A stretch of 47,762 nucleotides of DNA from an uncultured Halomicronema sp. (GTDB lineage Bacteria; Cyanobacteriota; Cyanobacteriia; Phormidesmidales; Phormidesmidaceae), in NCBI GenBank assembly GCA_937899725.1, contig CALCCA010000127.1, forward strand, positions 1-47,762, written 5' to 3'. The notes under the pieces were generated by a model. The model saw only the letters and a program-made list of their open reading frames with translations. It was not told the origin of the DNA and did not search any database. A program made the position numbers and the translations under genes. Positions 14,610-23,534 of the stretch are shown one piece after another (positions within the stretch are counted from its first letter, which is position 1; each line of letters begins with the position of its first letter).

Positions 14610-15572
14610 CTAGCTACACTGCATTTCGCACCATACATTAGAAAAGTCTTGCCTCTCTAGATCCTGTTTTCTTATCCAGAAATACAGCATTCCAGAATCT
14701 CCCCACTCCCAATCGAGGTTATTGTCACAATCTAACTGAAGTAACAGTTGCCAGTCTTGGACTCCATCTCTTAAAAAAGCCACTTCTGGATCAGAATCAA
14801 TGTCATACTGAAGATAATCAAATCCATGAAAACATAGTTGACACATCTCTTCCATTGGATTTTGAATTTCCATCGGACTGCCAAACAACAGATGCATAGG
14901 TTCTCCGTATGAGGACTCATCCTTAACTAAAATAGTCAACTCATTCCTTTTAGGGAAATCATTTGGGACATCCTCTAAATATTCTTCCAGAAAGGGAGAT
15001 GGCATCAAATATTCACTATCATCTTCAATGTCAAGTATTGCGTCAAGATATCTTGAAGATATCCAACCTGGCTCGAATGACAAACAACAAGAAGCATTGT
15101 GATCTATATCAACTATGTTTCTAAATTTATCAGCCATTCCTTCAGGGAATGAGAGTGACTCAAGATTAGAAATGTCTTTCAAATAGATAACTCTACAAGA
15201 GCCTTTAGAAGAAGCTCTCCAACCTGCTGGCCAATTTACAAAATCCCAGAAGAAACAAAGAACTCCTGACGATGGCAAATCCGGGAATCCTCCATAACGA
15301 GGAACTTCCTCAAGATAAATCTGCCCCAGAAATACTAGCGGAACTACTGGTTCTCGGAGCTTTATCTTGATTTCCTCTATCTTTCTGTCCCAGTATGCTT
15401 CTGTACCACATTCACGACCAGTTTTCTCTGCATACTCCATTTCATCTTGATGAAATGGAGTTGAATCCCAATGCGGCCACTTAAAGTCACGAGGTAATTT
15501 AGGTGATCCGCCAAAAAAAGATTTACTAAAATTTTTGTCTTTAGTGGTTTTAATTCGAATTGTAGGCTTCAT
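14610..15572 (-). CDS. DUF1963 (YwqG-like) protein
   Basis: A 320-residue protein of the DUF1963/YwqG type. It has FFGGSPKLPRDFKWPHW near the N-terminus, VPLVFLGQIYLEEVPRYGG, FPDLPSSGVLCFFWDF, and a C-terminal LLFGSPMEIQNPMEEMC plus LLLQLDCDNNLDWEWGDSG and MLYFWIRKQDL. Its biochemical role is unknown; relatives often sit near toxin or immunity genes. The ATG at 15572 is used, because the frame before it begins only with a TTG. The gene is markedly AT-richer than its neighbours and lies beside the IS and toxin-antitoxin cluster, which suggests recent arrival. Confidence 0.85.
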   Translation of the reverse strand: MKPTIRIKTTKDKNFSKSFFGGSPKLPRDFKWPHWDSTPFHQDEMEYAEKTGRECGTEAYWDRKIEEIKIKLREPVVPLVFLGQIYLEEVPRYGGFPDLPSSGVLCFFWDFVNWPAGWRASSKGSCRVIYLKDISNLESLSFPEGMADKFRNIVDIDHNASCCLSFEPGWISSRYLDAILDIEDDSEYLMPSPFLEEYLEDVPNDFPKRNELTILVKDESSYGEPMHLLFGSPMEIQNPMEEMCQLCFHGFDYLQYDIDSDPEVAFLRDGVQDWQLLLQLDCDNNLDWEWGDSGMLYFWIRKQDLERQDFSNVWCEMQCS

Positions 15573-15748
15573 ACTCAATGTCTTTACATTTGACTATTCG
15601 GTATAACAATTTATTTGGAGATAACCTTTTCACCTAAAGTAATGGACTCTGAAAGTCATCAGGACACTTACATCATGAGGCTTTCGATCGCTTTCAATCC
15701 CATTTGTAGAGGGGTGATTATGTCGAACAACATTCTCTTTTTGCATCA

Positions 15749-17131
15749 CTAGGCGATAGCTGCCACATCCTGTTGATGTAACGAGATGTCGTGGGTGGTG
15801 GCCCAGTTGGAAAGGTCGTCGAGGGCGCGATCGCGGTAGTGGCCGTAGCGCTCCCGCTTGTTTCGAATCTTGGTGGGCAATGCAGGAATGATGCCGAAGT
15901 TCGGCGGCATCGGCTGAAAGTGCTTCGGCTCTGCTGAGCTAATGAAGTCGATCAATGCACCCATCATCATGTTGACCGGTAGGGTCAACGGTTCCTGTCC
16001 CAGCGCCACACGCGCCGCGTTGGTACCCGCGAGCCAACCGCCCGCCGTCGCCGCCGTGTAGCCTTCGGTGCCGACGAGCTGGCCCGCCGCCAGCAGCGTG
16101 GGGCGCTGGTGAAATTGCAGCGTCGCGCTCAGCAGTTCCGGGGAGTTGATGAAGGTGTTGCGGTGCATCACGCCCATGCGAACAAACTCGGCATTTTCCA
16201 GACCCGGAATCAGGCGAAAGACGCGCTTTTGCTCGCCCCAGCGGAGATTGGTCTGAAAGCCGACCATGTTCCACAGGTTGCCCTGCTTGTCTTCTTGGCG
16301 CAGCTGCACCACCGCGTAGGGCTTCTTGTCCTTCAGAGCGGGATCCTTGAAGTGACCCAGGCGAGCGTCGAATAGGCCTACAGGCTTCATCGGGCCATAG
16401 CGCATGGTGTCTTCGCCGCGCCGTGCCATTTCTTCAATCGGCAGACAAGCTTCAAAAAACTTGGCGGTTTCGCGTTCAAAATCCTTCAGTTCCGCCTGTT
16501 CCGCCTCACAGAGCGTCTGCCAAAACTGCAGGTACTGTTCGCGATTCAACGGGCAGTTGAGATAAGCCGCCTCGCCGCGATCGTAGCGTGAGGCCAGGAA
16601 GGCCACCTCATGGTTGATGCTTTCACCCACCACAATCGGGCTAGCCGCATCAAAGAAGCTCATGTAAGCCTGCCCGGTGAAGCGCTGCAGGTCTCGCGAC
16701 AGCGCGTCGCTGGTCAAGGGGCCGGTGGTCAGCACCACAATGCCGTCATCGGGAATCTGGTGTACCTCATCGCGCCGCAGCTCAATATGGGGATGATTCG
16801 CCAAGGTTTCCGTCAGCTCATGGCTAAAAACGCCGCGATCGACCGCTAAGGCCCCGCCCGCTGGCACCTGATGCTCATCGGCTTTGCCAATCACGATCGA
16901 ACCCAATCGCCGCAACTCTTCATGCAGTAGGCCCGAGGCGCGATCGCTCGACTGGGCCCCAAAGGAATTGCTGCACACCAATTCAGCCAAATGTTCGCTG
17001 TGGTGAGCGGGGGACTGCTTGTGGGGGCGCATCTCATGCAAAATGACGGGCACGCCCGCCTGGGCGATCTGCCAGGTGGCTTCGGTGCCCGCGAGGCCGC
17101 CGCCAATTACGTGAATCGGTTTTATCGTCAT
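15749..17131 (-). CDS. trmFO: tRNA (m5U54) methyltransferase, folate/FAD-dependent
   Basis: A 460-residue TrmFO (formerly Gid), which methylates U54 in the T-loop of tRNA using methylenetetrahydrofolate and FADH2. The FAD-binding start is [19 protein letters not shown]. The family segments [32 protein letters not shown] and [18 protein letters not shown] are all present. The frame is open to a GTG at 17173, but the family starts directly at Met-Thr-x-x-Pro-Ile-His, so the ATG at 17131 is chosen. Length is normal. It stands alone. Confidence 0.95.
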   Translation of the reverse strand: MTIKPIHVIGGGLAGTEATWQIAQAGVPVILHEMRPHKQSPAHHSEHLAELVCSNSFGAQSSDRASGLLHEELRRLGSIVIGKADEHQVPAGGALAVDRGVFSHELTETLANHPHIELRRDEVHQIPDDGIVVLTTGPLTSDALSRDLQRFTGQAYMSFFDAASPIVVGESINHEVAFLASRYDRGEAAYLNCPLNREQYLQFWQTLCEAEQAELKDFERETAKFFEACLPIEEMARRGEDTMRYGPMKPVGLFDARLGHFKDPALKDKKPYAVVQLRQEDKQGNLWNMVGFQTNLRWGEQKRVFRLIPGLENAEFVRMGVMHRNTFINSPELLSATLQFHQRPTLLAAGQLVGTEGYTAATAGGWLAGTNAARVALGQEPLTLPVNMMMGALIDFISSAEPKHFQPMPPNFGIIPALPTKIRNKRERYGHYRDRALDDLSNWATTHDISLHQQDVAAIA

Positions 17132-17215
17132 GCGGTCGAATTGCTTAGTGAATGAGCTGGCGTTACTGATCACTAGTGTGCGTCATCTCAGCGTTCATCT
17201 GCCAGCGCCATGAAC

Positions 17216-17776
17216 TCAGGTTGGCTGCGTGAGAATCGCGTGCTGCAGGCGGATCTCAGCGAGTCGCTCAGCCTGATCGCTGCGGGTGCCGATAGTAAAT
17301 TCACCCACTAGCGCATAGTAAACCATCCGCGCCCGCACCAGCGCCTCAGCGGGGGCGAAGCCAATCTGCAAAAACAAGTCTTTTGTATAGTCCAAACGGC
17401 GTTGATCGACTTGGGCTAACAGCGTAGCGATTTTGGCATCATGGGTGGCCCAAGCTCGAATCGCATTCTCGACCCGACCATCATCTTGAACTGCCAGTTC
17501 AAACAGGTAGAGCAGTTTATTGGTCGCGTTACCGCCGAGTTCTTCCACCTGTTCAATAATGCTGTAGGTTTGGCGCTCCATCCAGGCCTGAAAGACCGCC
17601 TCCAATAGGTCTCCTCGATTTTTGAAATGCCAATAAAAACTCCCCTTGGTGACCCCCATGAGTTTGGCCAGGGGCTCGACCCGGACGGCCTCGACGCCAC
17701 TTTTTGCCAACACCTCAAGTCCCTGACTAATCCAATCCTGCTGGGTCAGGCTTGAGGTCTCGTTTTTCTTGGCCAT
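17216..17776 (-). CDS. TetR-family repressor
   Basis: A 186-residue TetR regulator. Its N-terminal helix-turn-helix is at residues ~10-55 (GLEVLAKSGVEAVRVEPLAK, then MGVTKGSFYWHFKNRGDLLE), with a helical ligand-binding C-terminal domain. Two possible starts exist, 17794 and 17776; the later one is used because the first would place an operator inside the coding sequence. It is divergent from a SnoaL-type ester cyclase gene. Two near-identical dyads in the spacer are its probable operators, one overlapping its own start, so it should repress both genes. Confidence 0.88.
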   Translation of the reverse strand: MAKKNETSSLTQQDWISQGLEVLAKSGVEAVRVEPLAKLMGVTKGSFYWHFKNRGDLLEAVFQAWMERQTYSIIEQVEELGGNATNKLLYLFELAVQDDGRVENAIRAWATHDAKIATLLAQVDQRRLDYTKDLFLQIGFAPAEALVRARMVYYALVGEFTIGTRSDQAERLAEIRLQHAILTQPT

Positions 17777-17836
17777 ACGGTAGCGTATTGACATTAATAG
17801 CTTGCCTTATTAATCTATATCCATACGGCAGCGTAT
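17775..17836 (+). promoter_or_regulatory. Ester-cyclase promoter flanked by two TetR operators
   Basis: ATACGGTAGCGTAT (17775-17788) and ATACGGCAGCGTAT (17823-17836) are dyads of ATACG/CGTAT differing at one central base, 48 bases apart. Between them is a textbook sigma-70 promoter for the plus strand: TTGACA at 17788-17793, a 17-base spacer, then TAATCT at 17811-17816. The left operator abuts the -35 and the right one covers the expected transcription start. This is the arrangement of a repressor that blocks initiation. Confidence 0.8.
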
Positions 17837-17847
17837 TGAGGAAATTT

Positions 17848-18279
17848 ATGATGACTTTACTTTCAGAAAATAAGGCGATCGCGCTCCGCTTCGCTCAGGA
17901 GGGGTGGGCTACCGAGCCCCATTGGCGGCAGACCTGGGATGAGTTGATGAGTCCGGATGTTATCTATCATTTCAACAGCGCTGCAGCACCGATCGCTGGA
18001 TTAGAAGCCAACAAAGCCTTTAACGCCAGCCTCTTTCAAGGCTTTCCGGATATTTATCAAACGATGGGGGATGTGATTGCGGAGAGCGATAAAGTGGTGT
18101 ATCGCACCACCATCCAAGGCACCCAGACCGGCGAGTTTCTGGGGGTTCCCCCCACGGGTAAAGGGGTCAAAGTCAATGACTTTACCCTGCTGCGCATTGC
18201 GGGCGGCAAGATTGTGGAGTGGTGGTATGAGTGCAATTTGTTGGCAGTGATGCAGCAGTTGGGATTGATTGCCACCTAA
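17848..18279 (+). CDS. SnoaL-like ester cyclase family protein
   Basis: A 143-residue protein of the SnoaL/NTF2-like fold. It has FAQEGWATEPHWRQTWDELM near the start, then YHFNSAAAPIAG, LFQGFPDIYQTMGDVI, VVYRTTIQGTQTGEFLGVP, and the final GGKIVEWWYECNLLAVMQQL. The family includes polyketide cyclases and many proteins of unknown role in detoxification or stress. The start at ATG 17848 follows TTGAGGAAA; the open frame extends further left but through the operators. Expression should be controlled by the divergent TetR protein. Confidence 0.87.
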   Translation: MMTLLSENKAIALRFAQEGWATEPHWRQTWDELMSPDVIYHFNSAAAPIAGLEANKAFNASLFQGFPDIYQTMGDVIAESDKVVYRTTIQGTQTGEFLGVPPTGKGVKVNDFTLLRIAGGKIVEWWYECNLLAVMQQLGLIAT

Positions 18280-18415
18280 GCGCCAGCCGTTCTCAGCTAG
18301 CTCACATCTCTGAAGTGGACTTTTAGGTGAGCTTGCTGTTGCTGCCTAGAGCCCTGGCAACCGCTCAGATGAAACGTTTGAACCATTAACAGCTGGGAGA
18401 TCGCCACCTTGAGGG

Positions 18416-20758
18416 TTATTGAAACTGCCGGTTTTGCGGCGACCACACGAGCAATTCGACGCGATCGCCCTGACGCGTTACCAAAGCTGCCGGGCCAGTG
18501 GGCGGCTGCAGCCAGCCTACCAAGGCCGCTGATTGGCCCCACAGATCGCTATACAACAGCTCACCTTCTGGCGAGATCACCAGGTCAATAACGGTGGGAT
18601 CAGACACCGTGAGTCCCAGACTGGGAGCCAGTTCGGGCGAGAGCGTCACCACGATCGCAGATTCCGCTTCGTTGAGCAAATTAACGCGACGGACGCTCGC
18701 CAGAGCCGGGGTCTGCTGCAGCGCTGTTCGCAGCGCGGTAGGCTCAGCCCCCAAGTGAGTTTGCAGGGTTGCGGCGAGGCGATCTCCCAGCTCTGGCTGA
18801 CTTTGCCACAGCGACCAGAAAGATTGTGGGGCGATCGCGGCGGGACTTTGCCACTGGCCGGACGTTGTCACCACCCAGGACGTCCCCGATGCGGTGGACG
18901 GCCCGCTGGCCAAGAGGGCAATACTGCCCCCCTGCGCCTGCACGGCCCTGATTTGAATTGTTGGCCCAGTTTGCCCAGTCGTCGGATTCAGCAACGGCAG
19001 CTGGGCACCGGGACTGAGCCCCAGGGTTTGCATCAGGTCGCGTGCGCCTTGCGCCGACGCCACTGCCAGCGCCGGTAGCTGCGCCTGCCAGCCCTGCTGT
19101 CCATAGCTGGCCTGAACCGTGATGGTATACCACCGCTGCCCCGAGGTCAGGGCCAGCTCGTCGTCGTCAGGCGGCTGCCAGGCATTGAGGTTGGGGCGAT
19201 CGAGGGCGGCGACGGTGCCCAGCAAGCCTCCTGCAGCCGCTGACGGCGCAGTTGATGCAGTCGTTGAGGCCGGACTTGCCGCGCCGGAGGAATTGCCCGT
19301 GGCGATCGCGGGGGCCGGCAGTGCTGGCGGTGCCACTTGTTGAGCGATCGCGTCAAACTCAGCTTTCAAGGTCGTCTGTTGATTAGGGTTAAACCAGGCC
19401 AGCGCCGCCTTTTCGTTCTCCTTTGCCAACAGCAGCAACGCCCCCCAGAGTCGCGCTTCCGGCTGTTGGGGGGTGACCTTGAGACTCGCGCTGAGCCGCT
19501 GCCACACCCGCGCCGATTCTCGCTCTAGTAGCGGCAGCACGGCCCGCTCAAAGCCCGGTTCAGCCGCTTTGACCGGGTCTAACGCCGCCTGCCACTGACC
19601 ATCTAGCAGCAGGGCCAGCAGCTTTTGGCTGGGCTGTGACCAATCGCGATTCGCCTGGCTCTGACTAAATTTGGCATGCAGCATAATCAGCTGGCGCTGC
19701 TGTTCTAAATCGGGTGACCACTGCTCAGCGAGTTGGGTTTTGAGCGGCGACAGCAGCGCCTGAGCTTCTGACCATAGCCCCTGTTTAGCTAAAAACAGGG
19801 CATTTTGATAAGCCTCGGGTGCGGTGTCTGGCGGCAGCGGCAGCGGGGCGAGCGAAATTTCCTGCAGGCGAGTGGTCGTGTTGGCCGCATTGGCCCGACT
19901 CACGCGATAGAGATAAAAATCCGGTTCTAACCCAGTACTCTGGTTGACCAGCAGCTCGGGGAGTCCGGCCTGGTCGACGTTATGCCAGGCGGGCAGGCGA
20001 CCAGCTGGGCTTTGCCAATTGAGGACAGACTGCAGTCGTCGGGTTTGGGCATCCACGTGAAGCAGTTGCCCATAGAGGACCGGGCTGCCCTGCCGGTGCC
20101 AGCGACCGGTGAGCGTTAGCCAGCCACCGGGTAAACCTTCCTCATGCAGCGGTTTGAGGGCTTCTAAGGGCAACCGATGAGTCGAGCCCATGGTACCGGT
20201 ATCACCGCGCGCAATCGGGTCTAACACCTGCGCCTCAGAGGGGCCTTGTACCCGCAGCTGATCGAGCAGTTGCAGCGAGTCAGCCGCCGGACTGCTATAG
20301 AGCCGCAGTTCGACGATCTGGTCACAGTTACGACTACAGGGCGATCGCGTTTCGACAATTGGTAACAGTTGGAGACCCTGCAGTTCGGCCGCATCACTGA
20401 GCTGAGACAGATCAAGGAGGTCGCCCAAAGACTGCTGGCCCGACAGCTCCGCCTCAATATCAGCCAGGCTCTGCAGAGGGGCGTCGCCCCAGGGGCGGCC
20501 ATCGGGCAAATAAGCGGTCAGCCACTGCGGCGGATGAGGACGAAAAATCAACACGGCACTAGTCCACAAGCTGAAGCCAACGACCGTACCGGCCCCCGCT
20601 AACAAGGCAGTCAACCCCAGCAGGCGCACTAGGCGAGCGATCCCGTTAACGCGAGGGGTGAGGGGGGTAAGCTGCGTCGGTTGGTGAGTTTTGGCCGGTT
20701 TAAACACCCAACCGGCAGCTAAGGAATCTTCAGGGGAGCGAGACGGGGGCATCGGCAT
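18416..20758 (-). CDS. Large membrane-anchored protein of unknown function (780 aa)
   Basis: An N-terminal cytoplasmic stretch of about 42 residues is followed by one membrane segment (residues ~43-72, LVRLLGLTALLAGAGTVVG) and a long extracytoplasmic part. This begins with a Pro-rich stretch (FRPHPPQWLTAYLPDGRPWG), has a beta-rich middle, a helical region at ~320-470 that looks like degenerate TPR-type helices (ALFLAKQGLWSEAQALLSPL), an Ala/Ser/Thr-rich linker at ~495-525, and a C-terminal ~240-residue globular domain. I do not recognise a family by name; proteins of this plan occur in cyanobacteria. It starts 8 bases after the glycosyltransferase gene ends on the same strand, so they are likely one transcript, hinting at a cell-envelope role. 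Confidence 0.8.
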   Translation of the reverse strand: MPMPPSRSPEDSLAAGWVFKPAKTHQPTQLTPLTPRVNGIARLVRLLGLTALLAGAGTVVGFSLWTSAVLIFRPHPPQWLTAYLPDGRPWGDAPLQSLADIEAELSGQQSLGDLLDLSQLSDAAELQGLQLLPIVETRSPCSRNCDQIVELRLYSSPAADSLQLLDQLRVQGPSEAQVLDPIARGDTGTMGSTHRLPLEALKPLHEEGLPGGWLTLTGRWHRQGSPVLYGQLLHVDAQTRRLQSVLNWQSPAGRLPAWHNVDQAGLPELLVNQSTGLEPDFYLYRVSRANAANTTTRLQEISLAPLPLPPDTAPEAYQNALFLAKQGLWSEAQALLSPLKTQLAEQWSPDLEQQRQLIMLHAKFSQSQANRDWSQPSQKLLALLLDGQWQAALDPVKAAEPGFERAVLPLLERESARVWQRLSASLKVTPQQPEARLWGALLLLAKENEKAALAWFNPNQQTTLKAEFDAIAQQVAPPALPAPAIATGNSSGAASPASTTASTAPSAAAGGLLGTVAALDRPNLNAWQPPDDDELALTSGQRWYTITVQASYGQQGWQAQLPALAVASAQGARDLMQTLGLSPGAQLPLLNPTTGQTGPTIQIRAVQAQGGSIALLASGPSTASGTSWVVTTSGQWQSPAAIAPQSFWSLWQSQPELGDRLAATLQTHLGAEPTALRTALQQTPALASVRRVNLLNEAESAIVVTLSPELAPSLGLTVSDPTVIDLVISPEGELLYSDLWGQSAALVGWLQPPTGPAALVTRQGDRVELLVWSPQNRQFQ

Positions 20759-20766
20759 GGCAAGCG

Positions 20767-21981
20767 CTAGCGAGCAGACAAGATCTGGCTATAGGTGTGC
20801 CCAGCTTGTTTCCAGGTATAATCCGCCTCAATCATAGTGCGCGCGTTATGCGATAGGGTGGCTCGAAGATCAAGATTTTCAAAAAGTTGAACAATGGCAT
20901 TGATGTAAGCCTCAACCTCATTGGCCCGCATCGCCCGCTGGGGCACGTTTGCCCCGTCCACCGACAGACCTTCTAAACCGCGATCGCTGGCCACAACCGG
21001 AATGCCCGCTGCCATCGCTTCCAGCGTTTTGTTTTTGATGCCGTAGCCGGCCCGCATGGGAATCACGCACACCGTCGCCTGGTGCAAATAGTCCACCATC
21101 GAAGGGACGCGCCCAGTGACACTCACCCCCGGCAATGCCTTCAAGGCCATCACTTCAGGCGTCGGACGTGAACCCACCAGCGAGAGTTTCGCAGCGGGAT
21201 ATCGCTGACGGACCCGTGGAAACAGCTCTTGGGCCAAGAAGGTCGCGGCATCAATGTTGGGCAGGTTATCCATCGCGCCGATAAACACCAGGTGATACCC
21301 ACCCGGATCGCGCGGGCGCTGGGGAAACAGGTCGAGATCAACGCCGTTAGTCACCACATGAACTGACCGCTGCGGGCATAGCTCTTGCATTTGCGCCGCA
21401 TCTTCTGGCGTCGTCACCACCAGATCGGTGAACTTCTGGCAATACTGCTGCTCGTAGCGTTTCAGCAGGGAGAGGTTGAGGCGATCGCGCCAGGGCTTTT
21501 CGGCAGTACCCGAGGCAAGCTGTTGTTTACAGGTGCCATACACCGAGCTGTGAATATTGACGATGCGCCTCGGCACCGCTGCCTGCAGCCGAGCTGACAC
21601 ATAGCGCTCATTGACGCTGTGCTCACAGGTGAGGGCGTCAAAGGCTTGAGCCTTGACGGCGGCTTCGGCCCAAGCCTGCATCGCCGCTGAAAAGTTGGCC
21701 GTCACGCTCGGGGGCGTGCCCCCGATGAGAAACTGGCCGAACCGTGCTGCTTTGCCCATCACGCTACCCGAACTCGGAGACGGCGGTTTCGGAAACACCT
21801 GTAGATCGCTCACTGCGGCTCTGAGACCAGCAATCTCATCAGGGGTGACCGTGTCATCGGTTTGCGTGGCCAGGGTGACCTCGTGCCCCGCCAATCCCTT
21901 CAGCAGATTGAACGTGCGCACCTGCGTGCCGCCACGCGTGGGGGGAAACGGGAATGTGGCCGACAGCATCAAAATTTTCAT
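20767..21981 (-). CDS. Glycosyltransferase family 4 protein
   Basis: A 404-residue GT-B fold glycosyltransferase. The N-terminus is ILMLSATFPFPPTRGGTQVR, with a middle VVTTPEDAAQMQELCP and NGVDLDLFPQRP. The C-terminal donor-binding half has LVFIGAMDNLPNIDAATFLA, TGRVPSMVDYLHQATVCVIP and LEAMAAGIPVVASDRGLEGL. It transfers a sugar from a nucleotide sugar to an unknown acceptor, probably in polysaccharide or glycolipid synthesis. The frame is open 20 codons further upstream, but the family start is at the ATG at 21981. It is followed closely by the 780-residue membrane protein gene. Confidence 0.9.
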   Translation of the reverse strand: MKILMLSATFPFPPTRGGTQVRTFNLLKGLAGHEVTLATQTDDTVTPDEIAGLRAAVSDLQVFPKPPSPSSGSVMGKAARFGQFLIGGTPPSVTANFSAAMQAWAEAAVKAQAFDALTCEHSVNERYVSARLQAAVPRRIVNIHSSVYGTCKQQLASGTAEKPWRDRLNLSLLKRYEQQYCQKFTDLVVTTPEDAAQMQELCPQRSVHVVTNGVDLDLFPQRPRDPGGYHLVFIGAMDNLPNIDAATFLAQELFPRVRQRYPAAKLSLVGSRPTPEVMALKALPGVSVTGRVPSMVDYLHQATVCVIPMRAGYGIKNKTLEAMAAGIPVVASDRGLEGLSVDGANVPQRAMRANEVEAYINAIVQLFENLDLRATLSHNARTMIEADYTWKQAGHTYSQILSAR

Positions 21982-22363
21982 GGGCAGAAGGGTAAGACCA
22001 ATTCTCACTGATAGGGCTCCCGATGCAACAGGGCAACGCAACAGGAACGAAGGAAGCCGGGGAACAAAAGTTTGTAGCGCTATTGCCGTGATTCTGGATG
22101 GCAGCGTTTTGCGACAAGAACAATGGGACTAGACAGGCGATCGCCCCCCTAATTCGGTAGGCACTCAGGCTGATCTAGTATGCCCGCCTCACCCCACTGA
22201 TATGAAGTCCGCACCGAAAAAATACTGACGCTAGCTGTGGATTCCCGCTGATCGGATGGGCAATTTACAGTAGGGCAGGCAACCTTTTCTAGTCGGTCAA
22301 GTCTGTTGCCTGACGGGGCCGCTGCCCCCAGCAGCTTCCATTCTCAACGCGATAAGGTCATCC
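21982..22363. other. Divergent spacer between two glycosyltransferase genes
   Basis: A 382-base spacer with no supported gene. Open stretches here belong to frames extended from the gene at 20767 or are without start signals. It must hold the promoters for both neighbours, but no convincing -35/-10 pair was found by eye. Confidence 0.4.
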
Positions 22364-23326
22364 ATGGTCAAGGTTAGCGTTTGTATCCCCACCTATAATC
22401 GGTCAGAATTTCTGGCTGAGGCGATCGCTAGCGTGTTAGCGCAGAACTACGACGATTTTGAAATCATCGTATGTGACGACGGCTCCCAAGATGACACTCC
22501 CGAGTTGATGGCCAGCCTGCCAGATCCGCGCCTGCGCTACGTGCGCCATTCGCAAAACATTGGCAAAAGCAACAATATGATTTCGGGCTTTGAAGCGGCC
22601 CAGGGCGAATACTTCATTAAATTCGATGACGACGATCACCTCACCCCTGATTTTTTGCGCGCCACCACCGCGATTCTTGACCAGCACCCTGCGATCGATT
22701 TTGTCAGCACCGATCACTGGGTAATCAACAGCGACAGCCAACGTGAACCCGAACTAACGGCAACCAACTCCGCCCAATGGGGCCGCACGACGCTACCGGC
22801 AGGCCCCATTGCTGATCTGACGGCACGCGTGTTTGATCAGCAAAGTCTGCAAATTGGGGCCACACTGTTTCGCAAGCGGGTGCTGGATGAAGTCAGCTAC
22901 ATGCGACCCAACCTGCAAAACTGTGAAGACAACGACCTGCTGGTGCGGCTAGCCGTGGCCGGCAAGCAGGCTTACTATCTGCCCGAGCGGCTGATGGAAT
23001 ACCGCTTTCACCCGGAACAGCAGGGCATCGGGCGCGCCATCCCCTATCTAAAAGACAAGATTCAGTATCTCAATCTGTACGATTTTGCCGACCCAAAGCT
23101 GGAACAAATTCGCCAGCAGCGGCTGCACGAAACCCAGCTATTACTCGGACTGCGGCTGATTGAAGCAGGTGACACCCAAGCCGGTAAAGTCCTCTTGCAG
23201 CAGGGCAAATCTCATTCCGCTCAAAAGGCCAAAATCGGTCAGCTGATCGCTATTTTTCCGCCGGCGATGCGACCGGCCCTATTCTCTGTCCTGCGCCGCC
23301 TGAAGCCGACCCCCAGCTCGTCTTAG
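22364..23326 (+). CDS. Glycosyltransferase family 2 protein
   Basis: A 320-residue GT-A glycosyltransferase starting VSVCIPTYNRSEFLAEAIAS, with the nucleotide-binding motifs FEIIVCDDGSQDDTPELM and the metal-binding DDDD region in YFIKFDDDDHLTPDFLRA. The C-terminal part NCEDNDLLVRLAVAGK and LMEYRFHPEQQG completes the catalytic domain. The acceptor is unknown. ATAAGG precedes the ATG at good distance. It is divergent from the GT4 gene and shares the polysaccharide theme. A MITE copy follows 44 bases after its stop. Confidence 0.9.
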   Translation: MVKVSVCIPTYNRSEFLAEAIASVLAQNYDDFEIIVCDDGSQDDTPELMASLPDPRLRYVRHSQNIGKSNNMISGFEAAQGEYFIKFDDDDHLTPDFLRATTAILDQHPAIDFVSTDHWVINSDSQREPELTATNSAQWGRTTLPAGPIADLTARVFDQQSLQIGATLFRKRVLDEVSYMRPNLQNCEDNDLLVRLAVAGKQAYYLPERLMEYRFHPEQQGIGRAIPYLKDKIQYLNLYDFADPKLEQIRQQRLHETQLLLGLRLIEAGDTQAGKVLLQQGKSHSAQKAKIGQLIAIFPPAMRPALFSVLRRLKPTPSSS

Positions 23327-23369
23327 CGCCTGCCTGGACAGCCGACTCTAAGCGAGATGCCAGTCGGCC

Positions 23370-23526
23370 TATACCAATTCTCTGAAACTGGGCTACAGAT
23401 CTTCCTTACGACTCCGCTCAAGGAACGTCGGCTGAGCGGAGTCGTCAGCCCGATGGGCAGGCCAGAGTGTCTCCGACTGGGAGAAAGCCGACTGGTCTGT
23501 GTCGCTGTAATTCGTAGAACTGGTAT
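23370..23526 (+). mobile_element. MITE family A, copy 1
   Basis: A ~157-base non-coding element. The left end is TATACCAATTCTCTGAAACT; the right end, GAACTGGTA, is its imperfect inverted complement. Both ends abut TA, consistent with a TA target as used by IS630/Tc1-type transposases. Inside, ACGACTCCGCTCA at 23408-23420 pairs perfectly with TGAGCGGAGTCGT at 23433-23445. Two more copies lie at 41510-41677 (inverted) and 43680-43845. Confidence 0.85.
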
Positions 23527-23534
23527 TCATCAAC

